A stretch of 64,000 bases of DNA from an uncultured Oscillospiraceae bacterium (GCA_944387065.1 CALXDM010000006.1:1-64000), one strand, 5' to 3'; counted from the first letter of the stretch, positions 51,417 through 60,000 are shown. Numbers and translations: made by a program. The notes: generated by a model from the letters alone, not told the origin.

Positions 51417-51896
51417 ATGAAAAAGCTGTTGCAGCTGCTGGAGGACGATTGCACCCTGACCCACGCCCAACTGGCCTCCCTGTCCGGCCTGAGCGAGGCG
51501 GAGGTGGCCGCAGCCATCCAGAAGTATGAGCAGGATCGCGTCATCCTGGGCTATACGGCCATCGTGGACTGGGACCGCACCGACCAGGAGAGCGTCACCG
51601 CCCTGATCGAGGTCAACGTCACCCCCCAGCGGGGGGACGGCTTTGACCGGGTGGCCCGGCGCATCTACCAGTATGACGAGGTGGAGTCGGTCTATCTGAT
51701 GAGCGGCTCGTTTGACCTGACGGTCATCATCTCGGGCCGGTCCTTGAAAGAGGTGGCCCTGTTCGTGGGGGAGAAGCTGGCCCCCCTGGAGGACGTCACC
51801 GGCACGGCCACCCATTTCATCCTGAAGAAATACAAAGAAAAGCACCTGGTCTTCCCCAAGCAGGAGGCCCAGGAGGAAAGGTTTGTTTTTGAATGA
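51417..51896 (+). CDS. Lrp/AsnC family transcriptional regulator
   Basis: 159 residues. The N-terminal helix-turn-helix (THAQLASLSGLSEAEVAAAIQ, about 19-39) is followed by GYTAIVDW and the RAM/effector domain (about 60-145: ALIEVNVTPQRGDGFD, VYLMSGSFDLTVIISG). Lrp-type regulators sense amino acids. The gene overlaps the aminotransferase gene by 4 bp (ATGA), so the pair is co-expressed and the effector may be that enzyme's substrate or product. AAGGAGG precedes the ATG at 51417. Confidence 0.92.
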   Translation: MKKLLQLLEDDCTLTHAQLASLSGLSEAEVAAAIQKYEQDRVILGYTAIVDWDRTDQESVTALIEVNVTPQRGDGFDRVARRIYQYDEVESVYLMSGSFDLTVIISGRSLKEVALFVGEKLAPLEDVTGTATHFILKKYKEKHLVFPKQEAQEERFVFE

Positions 51897-53068
51897 TACA
51901 GTACGACCAAATCCTATGCCGGCGCATCCAGGACGTGCCTCCCTCCGGCATCCGCAAGTACTTTGACCTGCTGGAGGGGATGGACGACGGCATCTCCCTG
52001 GGCATCGGCGAGCCCGATTTCCCCACCCCCTGGCACATCCGGGACGCGGGCATCTACTCGCTGGAGAAAGGCTTTACCAAATATACCCCCAACGCCGGCC
52101 TGTCCGACCTGCGCCGGGCCATCAGCCGGTATCTGAAGCGCCGCTTTGACCTGGACTACGCCCCCATCGGCCAGGTGCTGGTCACCGTGGGGGGCAGCGA
52201 GGGGCTGGACCTGGCCTTCCGCTGCCTGCTGGAGGAGGGGGACGAGGTCATCATCCCCACCCCCTCCTTCGTGTGCTACGGCCCGCTGGCCTCCATGTGC
52301 CACGGCACACCCGTACTGGTGGAGACCAAGGCCGAGCACGAGTTCCGCCTCACCGCCGACGAGCTGCGCGCGGCCATCACCCCCCGCACCAAAGCCCTGG
52401 TGCTGCCCTTCCCCAACAACCCTACCGGCGGCATCATGGGCCGGGAAGACCTGGAGGCGCTGGCCGAGGTGCTGCGGGGCACCGACATCATGGTGATCTC
52501 CGATGAGATCTACGCCGAACTGACCTATGGCCAGCGCCATGTGTCCATGGCCAACCTGCCGGATATGTACGAGCGCACCATCGTCATCAACGGCTTCTCC
52601 AAAGCCTACTCCATGACGGGCTGGCGCATGGGCTATGTCTGCGGCCCCCAGGAACTGGTGGCCGCCATGACCAAGCTGCACCAGTACGGCATCATGTCCG
52701 CCCCTACCACCAGCCAGTACGCCGCCATCGAGGCGCTGGAGAACGGGGACCGGGACATCGAGAACATGCGAGAGGAATACGACGGACGCCGCCGCTTCCT
52801 GGTGGACGGCTTTCGCAAGCTGGGCCTGGACTGCTTTGAGCCCCGAGGCGCCTTCTACACCTTCCCCTGCGTGCAGTCCACGGGACTATCCAGCGAGGAG
52901 TTCTGCGAGCGGTTGATCGTGGAGGAAAAGGTGGCCGTCATCCCTGGCACCGCCTTCGGCCCCGGCGGGGAGGGCTATGTCCGGGCCTGCTACGCCGCAT
53001 CCATGAAGGACCTGGGGGAGGCTCTGGATCGCATGGGCCGGTTTGTGGAAAAGTTGAAGCGGGGATGA
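51893..53068 (+). CDS. Pyridoxal-phosphate aminotransferase, class I/II
   Basis: 391 residues. It has ISLGIGEPDFPTP at the start of the fold, LVLPFPNNPTGG (about 167-178), VISDEIYAELTY, and the PLP-binding Lys in NGFSKAYSMTGWRMGY (about 225-240). Fold type I, AspC/PatA-like; substrate unclear. It is placed between an Lrp regulator and a ThrH-like phosphatase, suggesting amino acid (serine, homoserine or aromatic) metabolism. Confidence 0.9.
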   Translation: MIQYDQILCRRIQDVPPSGIRKYFDLLEGMDDGISLGIGEPDFPTPWHIRDAGIYSLEKGFTKYTPNAGLSDLRRAISRYLKRRFDLDYAPIGQVLVTVGGSEGLDLAFRCLLEEGDEVIIPTPSFVCYGPLASMCHGTPVLVETKAEHEFRLTADELRAAITPRTKALVLPFPNNPTGGIMGREDLEALAEVLRGTDIMVISDEIYAELTYGQRHVSMANLPDMYERTIVINGFSKAYSMTGWRMGYVCGPQELVAAMTKLHQYGIMSAPTTSQYAAIEALENGDRDIENMREEYDGRRRFLVDGFRKLGLDCFEPRGAFYTFPCVQSTGLSSEEFCERLIVEEKVAVIPGTAFGPGGEGYVRACYAASMKDLGEALDRMGRFVEKLKRG

Positions 53069-53099
53069 CCCACCCCAAATTGTGACAGGAGTTGACAGG

Positions 53100-53702
53100 A
53101 TGAATATCGTATGTTTGGATATGGAGGGCGTGCTGGTCCCGGAGATCTGGATCGCCTTTGCCCAGGCCAGCGGCATTCCGGAGCTGTGCCGCACCACCCG
53201 GGACGAGCCTGACTACGACAAGCTGATGAGCTGGCGGCTGGCCACGCTGCAGGAGCACGGCCTGGGGCTGCAGCAGATCCAGGCGGTGATCGCCGGCATC
53301 GACCCGCTGCCCGGCGCCCGGGCCTTTTTGGACGAGTTGCGCCGGTTCACCCAGGTCATCATCCTCAGCGACACCTTTGAACAGTTCGCCCAGCCCCTGA
53401 TGGAGAAGCTGAACTGGCCCACCCTGTTTTGCAACACGCTGGAGGTGGCTCCCGACGGGTCCATCACCGGCTACCGGATGCGCTGCCCCCAGTCCAAGCT
53501 CACCACGGTGCGGGCCTTGCAGTCCATGGGCTACGAGACCATCGCCGCCGGGGACAGCTTCAACGACCTGGCCATGATCCAGGCCAGCAAGGCGGGGTTC
53601 CTCTTCCGCACCACCCCCCAGATCCAAGCCGACCACCCGGAGCTGGAGGCCTTTGAGGAGTTTGACGACCTGCTGGCCGCCCTGCGGCGCGCCCTGGACT
53701 GA
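53100..53702 (+). CDS. ThrH-like phosphoserine phosphatase / homoserine kinase
   Basis: 200 residues. HAD motif I is CLDMEGVLVPE (Asp-x-Glu rather than Asp-x-Asp, a ThrH trait), with motif II ILSDTFEQF and motif IV AAGDSFNDLAM. ThrH of Pseudomonas removes phosphate from phosphoserine and can pass it to homoserine. The ATG at 53100 follows AGGAG at eight bases; the GTG at 53082 lies before that site. Neighbours suggest use in serine synthesis. Confidence 0.85.
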   Translation: MNIVCLDMEGVLVPEIWIAFAQASGIPELCRTTRDEPDYDKLMSWRLATLQEHGLGLQQIQAVIAGIDPLPGARAFLDELRRFTQVIILSDTFEQFAQPLMEKLNWPTLFCNTLEVAPDGSITGYRMRCPQSKLTTVRALQSMGYETIAAGDSFNDLAMIQASKAGFLFRTTPQIQADHPELEAFEEFDDLLAALRRALD

Positions 53703-53741
53703 CGCCCATCCCTCACGCTCAACGGAAAGGAGCCCTGCCCC

Positions 53742-55028
53742 ATGTCAGACGACTTTTCCGCCCTGCCCTTTCGCCCCGCGGACATCCTGCTGCCCCAAAA
53801 CTGCGACCTGTCCCTCTGGTCGGTGGTGGCCTGCGACCAGTACACCTCCCAGCCGGAGTACTGGCAGCGGGTGGAGCGGCGGGTGGGCCGCGCCCCCTCC
53901 TCCCTGCGCCTGATCCTGCCGGAGAGCAGCCTGGACGGCCCCCATGTGGAGACGGACATCATGGAGGTAAACAACACCATGAGCCGCTACCTCCGGGAGG
54001 GACGGTTTGCCCAGTTGGACGGAGCCATGGTCTATGTGGAGCGCACCTTGCACGACGGGCAGGTGCGCCGGGGCCTGGTGGGCATGGTGGATCTGGAGCA
54101 ATATGACTATGAAGCGGGCTCCAACGCCCTTGTCCGGGCCACCGAGGGCGTGGTGCTCTCCCGCATCCCGCCCCGGATCGCGGTGCGCAAGAACGCGCCC
54201 ATCGAGCTGCCCCACGCCATGCTGCTGTGCGACGACCCCCGGCGCACCGTCCTGGAGCCGCTGACCGACCAGAAGGATCAGATGGACTTTCTATACGACT
54301 TCCCCCTCATGGAGGACGGCGGCCGGGTGGCCGGGTGGCTGCTGGGCTCCCGGCAGCTGGGGCAGGTGGCCGCCGCCCTGGGCCGGCTGGCCGACCCGGC
54401 GGCCTTCCGCGCCCGCTACCACACTGGGCCGGACGCGCCGGTGATGCTCTTCGCCGTGGGGGACGGCAACCACTCTCTGGCCACCGCCAAGGAGTGCTAC
54501 GAGCGGCAAAAGCGGCTGACCGATCCCCAGGTCTGGGCCACCTTACCCGCCCGCTTCGCCCTGTGCGAGCTGGTCAACCTCCACGATGACAGCCTGGCCT
54601 TCGCCCCCATCCACCGGGTGGTCTTTCACACCGACCCCCAAGCCCTGCTGGCCGCGCTGATCCACCGCTTCCCAGGGGCCAGTCGGGGCCGAGGGGAGCA
54701 GGGCCAGGTCCTGCACTATGTCCACGCCGACGGGGAGGGGGAGATCACCATCCCAGGCCCTCCCTCCCAGCTCCCCGTGGGCACCTTGCAGCTGTTCCTG
54801 GATGAGTACCTGAACGGCCACGACGGCCGGGTGGACTACATCCACGGGGAAGAGGTGGCCCGTCAGTTTGCCGCCCGGGCGGGCAACCTGGCCTTCCTGC
54901 TGCCCGCCTTAGACAAGGCCCAGCTGTTCCCCGGCGTCATCCACGACGGGGTGCTGCCCCGCAAGACCTTCTCCATGGGCCACGCCCATGACAAGCGGTT
55001 CTACCTGGAGGCCCGGAAGATCCGCTGA
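53742..55028 (+). CDS. DUF1015 family protein
   Basis: 428 residues. It shows WSVVACDQYTSQPEYW, DGNHSLATAKE (about 244-254) and HDGVLPRKTFSMGHAHDKRFYLEARKI-type C-terminus, seen as LPRKTFSMGHA. DUF1015 genes commonly lie with serine biosynthesis genes in Clostridia; the reaction is not known to me. The HSLATA segment looks like an enzyme active-site loop. It follows the ThrH-like gene by 39 bp, with AAAGGAG before the ATG. Confidence 0.8.
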   Translation: MSDDFSALPFRPADILLPQNCDLSLWSVVACDQYTSQPEYWQRVERRVGRAPSSLRLILPESSLDGPHVETDIMEVNNTMSRYLREGRFAQLDGAMVYVERTLHDGQVRRGLVGMVDLEQYDYEAGSNALVRATEGVVLSRIPPRIAVRKNAPIELPHAMLLCDDPRRTVLEPLTDQKDQMDFLYDFPLMEDGGRVAGWLLGSRQLGQVAAALGRLADPAAFRARYHTGPDAPVMLFAVGDGNHSLATAKECYERQKRLTDPQVWATLPARFALCELVNLHDDSLAFAPIHRVVFHTDPQALLAALIHRFPGASRGRGEQGQVLHYVHADGEGEITIPGPPSQLPVGTLQLFLDEYLNGHDGRVDYIHGEEVARQFAARAGNLAFLLPALDKAQLFPGVIHDGVLPRKTFSMGHAHDKRFYLEARKIR

Positions 55029-55064
55029 GCGCCGTCCCATTTCACCCAGGAGGGAGGCCACGCC

Positions 55065-55904
55065 ATGCAGGTGCAGGCCCACGCCAAGCTGAATCTCACC
55101 CTGGACATCCTGGGCAGGCGGGAGGACGGCTACCACGAGATGCGGATGGTGATGCAGTCAGTGGCCCTGTCCGACCTGCTCACCATCACCCCGGGAACGG
55201 GGCGGGTGAGGGCCAACCTGTCCTACCTGCCCGCGGACGGACGCAACCTGGCCCAGATGGCCGCGGCCGCCTTCTGTCAAGCCACCGGGCAGGACGTTCC
55301 GGTGGACATCGCTATCCAAAAGCGCATCCCCGTGTGCGCGGGGCTGGCCGGCGGCAGTGCCGACGCCGCCGCGGTGCTGCGGGCGTTGAACCGGCACACC
55401 CGCGCAGGGCTCACCCCATTGCAGCTCGCCCAGGTGGGCGCTGGGGTGGGCTCGGACGTGCCCTACTGCGTGCTGGGTGGCACCGCCCTGGCCGAGGGCA
55501 GGGGAGAGCGGCTCACCCCGCTGCCCCCGCTGCCCGCCTGCCAGGTGGTGGTGTGCAAGCCCCCTTTCCCCATCTCCACCCCCCGCCTCTTCGCCCGGGT
55601 GGATGTGCAAAGGATCACCCGCCGGCCGGATACCGCCGGAGTGGTGGCCGCCCTGGAGGCGGGTGACCTGACCGGGGTGGCCCACCGGCTGTACAACGTC
55701 TTTGAGGACGTGCTGGAGCCCCGCCGCCGGGCCAAGATCGACGAGATCAAGGGTCTGCTCATCGACTGCGGCGCCCTTGGCGCCTCCATGACGGGCAGCG
55801 GACCCACCGTCTTCGGCCTGTTTGACGATCTCCAGGCAGCCCGGCATGCCGAGAAGCGGCTGCGGGAGCAATATCGGGAAGTTTTTCTCACCCAAACGGT
55901 ATAA
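55065..55904 (+). CDS. ispE: 4-diphosphocytidyl-2-C-methyl-D-erythritol kinase
   Basis: 279 residues. GHMP kinase motifs: AHAKLNLTLDILGRREDGYHE, the ATP loop PVCAGLAGGSADAAA (about 88-102), GSDVPYCVLGG and the C-terminal ASMTGSGPTVFGLF. It phosphorylates CDP-methylerythritol in the MEP isoprenoid pathway. AGGAGG precedes the ATG. Its last codons hold the -35-like element of the spoIIR promoter. Confidence 0.95.
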   Translation: MQVQAHAKLNLTLDILGRREDGYHEMRMVMQSVALSDLLTITPGTGRVRANLSYLPADGRNLAQMAAAAFCQATGQDVPVDIAIQKRIPVCAGLAGGSADAAAVLRALNRHTRAGLTPLQLAQVGAGVGSDVPYCVLGGTALAEGRGERLTPLPPLPACQVVVCKPPFPISTPRLFARVDVQRITRRPDTAGVVAALEAGDLTGVAHRLYNVFEDVLEPRRRAKIDEIKGLLIDCGALGASMTGSGPTVFGLFDDLQAARHAEKRLREQYREVFLTQTV

Positions 55905-55928
55905 AATGACCATGCGCCGTCCACAATG
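55899..55928 (+). promoter_or_regulatory. Sigma-F-like promoter of spoIIR
   Basis: -35 GTATA (55899-55903), exactly 15 bp, then GTCCACAATG (55919-55928), which keeps the G, A, A and T positions of the sigma-F -10 pattern (G-G-n-n-A-n-A-n-T). Known biology (spoIIR is a forespore sigma-F gene in Bacillus) supports the assignment. Confidence 0.55.
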
Positions 55929-55953
55929 TAGGCACAAACCTACATAAGGACGG
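55917..55953 (+). other. Hairpin covering the spoIIR ribosome binding region
   Basis: Two stacked stems, CCGTCC/GGACGG and TGTAGG/CCTACA, around a CACAAA loop. The AAGGA that best resembles a ribosome binding site for the ATG at 55963 is in the 3' arm. No T run follows, so it is not a standard terminator. Confidence 0.65.
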
Positions 55954-55962
55954 TGCGTTTCT

Positions 55963-56613
55963 ATGATCTCCAATAAGCTGCGCCTCTGGGAGGCGGCCCT
56001 CTTCCTGGCCTTCGGCCTAACCCTCACCGCCGGCGTGTGGTCCTCAGCCAGCGCCAGCGCCCTGGCCGACCAGGTGCTCCGACTCCATGTGGTGGCCAAT
56101 TCCGACTCCCCCCAGGACCAGGCCCTCAAGCTCCAGGTGCGGGACGCGGTGCTGGACCGGGCGGGCGAGCTGCTGGGGGGAGCCTCCTCCCAGGCCGAGG
56201 CGGAGCAGATCCTCACCCCCCATCTGGAGGAACTGGGCTGGGCGGCCCGGGCGGTGCTGGACCAGGCGGGGTGCGACGACGCCGTAGCCGTCAGCCTGGA
56301 CAACCAATGGTTCCCCACTAAGGTCTACGACGGATTCTCCCTGCCCGCGGGCACCTACCGGGCCCTGAGGATCGTCATCGGGGAAGGGCAGGGGCAGAAC
56401 TGGTGGTGCGTGGTGTTCCCGCCCCTGTGCCTGGCCACGGTCACCGAGGAGGTGGCCTCCACTGCCACCCAGGCCGGCTTGTCTGAGGATCAGGTCAACC
56501 TCATCACCGGCCAGGACGGAGGCTATGTGCTCAAGTTCAAGTTTATGGAGTGGTGGGACAGTCTGCTCCACATCCTGGGTTTGGGGGATGCATCCCCCCA
56601 GGCCCAGCGGTAA
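55963..56613 (+). CDS. spoIIR: Stage II sporulation protein R
   Basis: 216 residues. An N-terminal signal-like helix (AALFLAFGLTLTAGVWSS) is followed by the SpoIIR phrases LRLHVVANSDSPQDQALKL, DNQWFPTKVYDGFSLPAG and NWWCVVFPPLC. In the forespore, SpoIIR is exported to signal the mother cell protease SpoIIGA, which then processes pro-sigma-E. Its presence argues for sporulation competence. Immediately upstream are a sigma-F-like promoter and a hairpin. Confidence 0.93.
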   Translation: MISNKLRLWEAALFLAFGLTLTAGVWSSASASALADQVLRLHVVANSDSPQDQALKLQVRDAVLDRAGELLGGASSQAEAEQILTPHLEELGWAARAVLDQAGCDDAVAVSLDNQWFPTKVYDGFSLPAGTYRALRIVIGEGQGQNWWCVVFPPLCLATVTEEVASTATQAGLSEDQVNLITGQDGGYVLKFKFMEWWDSLLHILGLGDASPQAQR

Positions 56614-56634
56614 GGCCTCGGATAGGGATACGAA

Positions 56635-56668
56635 GAGCGCCCGGAAGGCCAATGCCTTCCGGGCGCTC
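56635..56668. terminator. Hairpin between convergent spoIIR and metQ
   Basis: GAGCGCCCGGAAGGC and GCCTTCCGGGCGCTC, 15-bp perfect arms with a 4-base loop. T runs are weak on both strands. Confidence 0.65.
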
Positions 56669-56697
56669 CTGCTTGCCTTTGGGGCGCGGCGGCCCGC

Positions 56698-57570
56698 TCA
56701 GTCCAAGGCCACCACGGCGCCCTGGTACTCCTGCTCGATCCAAGTCCTGATCTCATCGCTGCGCAGCGCGTCCACCAGGGCCTGGATGGCCTCGTTGTCC
56801 TCGTCGCCCTCCCGGACGGCCACCACATTGGCATAGGCCGTGGCGGCGGCGCCGTCGGTGGACTCGGTGGCCAGTGCGTCGGCCACGTTCAGCCCCGCGT
56901 CGATGGCGTAGTTGCCGTTGATGACGGCGACGTCCAGGCTGCTCAGGGAGCGGGGCAGCTGGGCAGCCTCCAGCTCCTCAATCTGGTAGTTGTGGGGATT
57001 GTCCACGATGTCCAGCACCGTGGGCTCCAGCCCGGCGTCCTCGGGCAGGGTGATCAGCCCCTGCTCCTGGAGCAGCAGCAGCGCCCGGCCGCCGTTGGTA
57101 GGATCGTTGGGGATGCCGATGACCGCCCCATCGGGCAGCTGGTCCAGGCTGGACACCCGGCCGGCGTAGATGCCGAAGGGCTCGTAGTGGATCTCGCCCA
57201 CACTGGCCAGGTGGGTGCCGTGCTCGGTATTGAAGTTATTCAGGTAGGTGATGTGCTGGAAGTAGTTGGCGTCGATCTCCCCGGACTCCACCGCGTTGTT
57301 GGGTACGATATAATCGGTGAACTCCCGGATCTCCAGGGTGATGCCCTGCTCAGCCAGGATGGGCACCACCTGCTCCAGGATCTCGGCATGGGGGGCGGGG
57401 GAGGCCCCCACAGTGATGGTGACGTTCTCCGCCGGGGCAGAGTTCTCCCCGCCGGCGGGGCTGCCCGTGGGGGCGGCGGAGCTGCCGGAGCCGCCGTTGC
57501 CGCATCCGGCCAGCAGGGACAGGCTGGCCGCGCAAGCCAGCGCCAGGGCAAACACTTTCTTCTTCATCAT
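56698..57570 (-). CDS. metQ: Methionine ABC transporter substrate-binding lipoprotein MetQ
   Basis: 290 residues. Lipobox LSLLAGCG (Cys about residue 23), a Gly/Ser/Ala linker, then an NLPA-type domain: VTITVGASPAPHAEILEQV, DANYFQHITYLNNF and GAVIGIPNDPTNGGRALLLL. These are MetQ landmarks. It captures methionine outside the cell for MetNI. It is transcribed from its own promoter through a T-box. AAAGGAG lies before the paired ATGs. Confidence 0.93.
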   Translation of the reverse strand: MMKKKVFALALACAASLSLLAGCGNGGSGSSAAPTGSPAGGENSAPAENVTITVGASPAPHAEILEQVVPILAEQGITLEIREFTDYIVPNNAVESGEIDANYFQHITYLNNFNTEHGTHLASVGEIHYEPFGIYAGRVSSLDQLPDGAVIGIPNDPTNGGRALLLLQEQGLITLPEDAGLEPTVLDIVDNPHNYQIEELEAAQLPRSLSSLDVAVINGNYAIDAGLNVADALATESTDGAAATAYANVVAVREGDEDNEAIQALVDALRSDEIRTWIEQEYQGAVVALD

Positions 57571-57659
57571 GATGACTCCTTTTCTTCCAATCTTGATCTA
57601 ATGATGTGAACCACGCCTTTGTGGATTTCACCGGGATGGGGCCAAGGGGTGTGTGCAGA

Positions 57660-57958
57660 AAAATAAAAACGCCCTTGACCTGTGTCAAGGACGAAAGCGC
57701 GCGCTTCGTGGTACCACCTTGCTTCACCCATACCTCACGGCAAGGGCCTTTGGGGGTGCAGGACGGACTGTCCGATACCCCTGCGCTGTGACGGGCGCCC
57801 CCGTCGCGGACTCAAGGGTTCCCCCGTTGCCCGCGCGGCTCCAAGACCATGTTCGGCGCGGCCTTCGGTACCCGTTTTCAGCTGCCCGGGCTCTCTGCCA
57901 CCGATCCTCCACGCTTACTCTTCTCTTCCTCGCCTTTTTCAACCCTATTCAGTTGATT
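57660..57958 (-). promoter_or_regulatory. Methionine T-box leader of metQ
   Basis: On the minus strand the T-box core GGTGGTACCACG lies at 57707-57718 and the terminator stem CCTTGAC/GTCAAGG at 57673-57691, followed by GCGTTTTTATTTTT. An upstream Stem I contains GAACATGG, giving ATG (57848-57850), the Met codon, as likely specifier. Uncharged tRNA-Met would switch on metQ. No gene is present in the 480-bp gap besides this leader. Confidence 0.88.
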
Positions 57959-57964
57959 GCACTT

Positions 57965-57993
57965 AGTCTACCTGAGAACAGCCCCGGTGTCAA
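57965..57993 (-). promoter_or_regulatory. Promoter of the metQ T-box transcript
   Basis: -35 TTGACA (57988-57993), 17 bp, -10 TAGACT (57965-57970). It lies just after the metNI terminator, so metQ is an independent transcription unit. Confidence 0.75.
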
Positions 57994-58013
57994 TCGGATA
58001 TTTTGCACAGAAG

Positions 58014-58050
58014 AAAGGCAGGCAAAGGGACATCTCTTTGTCTGCCTTTT
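58014..58050 (-). terminator. Terminator of metNI
   Basis: AAAGGCAGACAAAG and CTTTGCCTGCCTTT form a 14-bp stem with one mismatch, closed by an 8-base loop, 5 bp after the metI stop, with TTT and CTT following. Confidence 0.75.
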
Positions 58051-58055
58051 CCAAT

Positions 58056-58814
58056 TCATGTTGTCTCTTCCTGGCGGGCTGGGTCGTTGAGACGCACCCG
58101 GTAGCGGACCTTCCGGGTCTTGCCCTGGTGATCCACCCGGGCGGACAGGTAGCTGCCGATGGCCTGGGCGATCTGCACCAGGATGACGATGAGCACCGTG
58201 GCCACCAGGCAGACGGCCAGGTTGTAGCGGTGGTAGCCGTAATTGATGGCGATCTTCCCCAGCCCGCCGCCGCCGATGGCCCCCGCCATGGCCCCGTAGC
58301 CCAGTATGGTAATGAAGGCGGTGGTAAAGCAGGAGATGAGAGAGGGCAGACACTCGGGCAGGATCACCTTGCGGATGATCTGGAAGGGGGTGCACCCCAT
58401 GGCCTGGGCGGCCTCGATCACCCCCGGGTCCACCTCCCGCAGGGAGGTCTCCACCAGCCGGGCCACAAAGGGGGCGGCGGCCACCACCAGGGGCGGGATG
58501 GATGCTACGGTGCCGATCTGGGTGCCCAGTAGGATCAGGCTCAGGGGAGTGACAAACAGCATCAGGATCAGGAAGGGCACCGAGCGCAGGATGTTGATGA
58601 GGATGTTGACCACCTTCATCAGCGGGCCGGGCAGGGGGCGCACCCCGCTCCGCTCCCCAGCCACCAGCAGTACCGCCAGCGCCAGCCCCAGCAGAAAGGC
58701 CACCACGGTGGCAATGACGGTGGAGTAGAGGCTCTCCCAGGTGCCGGTGAGAAACTCCTCCAGGTAGCGGTCGCTGGCAAACACCTCCGCCAGGTCGTTC
58801 CAGAACTTATCCAT
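58056..58814 (-). CDS. metI: Methionine ABC transporter permease MetI
   Basis: 252 residues with about five helices. WESLYSTVIATVVAFLLGL and the EAA-type loop EVDPGVIEAAQAMGCTPFQI (about 136-155) are MetI-like, as is MAGAIGGGGLGKIAINYGY. The ATG at 58814 lies inside the metN 3' end and follows GGAGG, so translation is coupled. The complex imports methionine captured by MetQ. Confidence 0.92.
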   Translation of the reverse strand: MDKFWNDLAEVFASDRYLEEFLTGTWESLYSTVIATVVAFLLGLALAVLLVAGERSGVRPLPGPLMKVVNILINILRSVPFLILMLFVTPLSLILLGTQIGTVASIPPLVVAAAPFVARLVETSLREVDPGVIEAAQAMGCTPFQIIRKVILPECLPSLISCFTTAFITILGYGAMAGAIGGGGLGKIAINYGYHRYNLAVCLVATVLIVILVQIAQAIGSYLSARVDHQGKTRKVRYRVRLNDPARQEETT

Positions 58815-59811
58815 GGCCCTCACCCACCTCCTCCACCGTCACGTTGGGCTGGTTTTTGATGTAGTTCATGGCCCGGGCGATCTGATCCGGGTCGTCCGGC
58901 AGACCCAGCAGCATGGATCCAAAGGCCTGGCCGTTGACATTGCGGGTGTCCGCCCCCAGGATGTTGGCCTTCACCCCGCAGTCGATGGCCAAGCTGGCGA
59001 TGAGCGGCTCGTAGGAGGAGCCCCCCTGAAAGGCAACCCGGATGACATTGGTCGCGGGCAGCTGGTCAATGGCCACCCCGTCGGGGTAGACCAGGCGGCG
59101 GCCCGCCTCGGTCTTGGGATTGGAGAAGATCTCCTCCACCGTCCCCGCCTCCTGGAGCACCCCGTGGTCCAGGATGGCCACATGGGAGCAGATCTCCTCC
59201 ACCACCCCCATCTCGTGGGTGATGACTACCACGGTGATGCCCAGGCGCCGGTTGATATCCTGGATCAGGCGCAGGATATCCCGGGTGGTCTTGGGGTCCA
59301 GGGCGGAGGTGGCCTCGTCACACAGCAGGATCTTCGGGTCGGAGGCCAAGGCCCGGGCAATGGCGATGCGCTGGCGCTGCCCGCCGGACAGCTGGGCGGG
59401 ATAGGCCCCCGCCTTGTCAGGCAGACCCACAATGTCCAGGTATTCCAGCGCCCGCTGCCTGGCCTGGGCGGGCTTCACCCCGGCAATCTCCATGGGAAAG
59501 CAGATGTTTTTCAGGCAGGTGCGCTGCATGAGCAGGTTGAACTGCTGGAAGATCATGGCGATGGACCGGCGCTTCCGGATCAACTCCCGCTCAGGCAGGG
59601 CGCACAGGTCCTGCCCGTCGATGAGCACCTGGCCCTGGGTGGGCCGCTCCAGCAGGTTGATGCACCGCACCAGGGTGGACTTGCCCGCCCCACTCATGCC
59701 CACAATGCCGAACACATCCCCGTCCCGGATGATCAGGTTGATGTCGTCCAATGCCCGCAGCTCCCCCTCGGCTGTGGGGAAGACCTTGGAGATATGCCTC
59801 AGTTCGATCAT
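58807..59811 (-). CDS. metN: Methionine ABC transporter ATP-binding protein MetN
   Basis: 334 residues. Walker A GMSGAGKST, Q-loop FQQFNLLMQRT, signature LSGGQRQRIAIARAL, Walker [15 protein letters not shown] and H-loop THEM are followed by the C-terminal NIL domain (about 255-330, VIRVAFQGGSSYEP), which binds methionine and inhibits transport. The start MIELRHISKVF at 59811 has AGAGGT ahead; the longer frame includes the promoter and is rejected. Confidence 0.95.
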   Translation of the reverse strand: MIELRHISKVFPTAEGELRALDDINLIIRDGDVFGIVGMSGAGKSTLVRCINLLERPTQGQVLIDGQDLCALPERELIRKRRSIAMIFQQFNLLMQRTCLKNICFPMEIAGVKPAQARQRALEYLDIVGLPDKAGAYPAQLSGGQRQRIAIARALASDPKILLCDEATSALDPKTTRDILRLIQDINRRLGITVVVITHEMGVVEEICSHVAILDHGVLQEAGTVEEIFSNPKTEAGRRLVYPDGVAIDQLPATNVIRVAFQGGSSYEPLIASLAIDCGVKANILGADTRNVNGQAFGSMLLGLPDDPDQIARAMNYIKNQPNVTVEEVGEGHG

Positions 59812-59851
59812 GGCGCACCTCTTTTCCGCCGGTTTGTCCGGCAATGGGTCA

Positions 59852-59880
59852 ATTTTATGCCAAAACCCCCAGGGTGTCAA
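59852..59880 (-). promoter_or_regulatory. Promoter of metNI
   Basis: Consensus -35 TTGACA (59875-59880), 17 bp, -10 TAAAAT (59852-59857). The leader is short, about 35 bases, with no room for a T-box or S-box. Confidence 0.8.
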
Positions 59881-59967
59881 GCCTGTGCGGGGTGGGCCGC
59901 CCCGCTGTCCCGGCCAGACGGGAGATTCCATTTTGTATTTTTTTTGTTTTTAAATTTCATATAGTTA

Positions 59968-60000
59968 TTAAAAATCCGCCGCAGCACAGGGCTGTGGCGG
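59968..60000 (-). terminator. Rho-independent terminator of the Pst/Pho operon
   Basis: CCGCCACAGCCC and its partner ending GCTGCGGCGG form a stem, followed on the minus strand by ATTTTTAAT. It lies 41 bp after phoR. The AT-rich stretch 59930-59975 has no gene. Confidence 0.85.
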
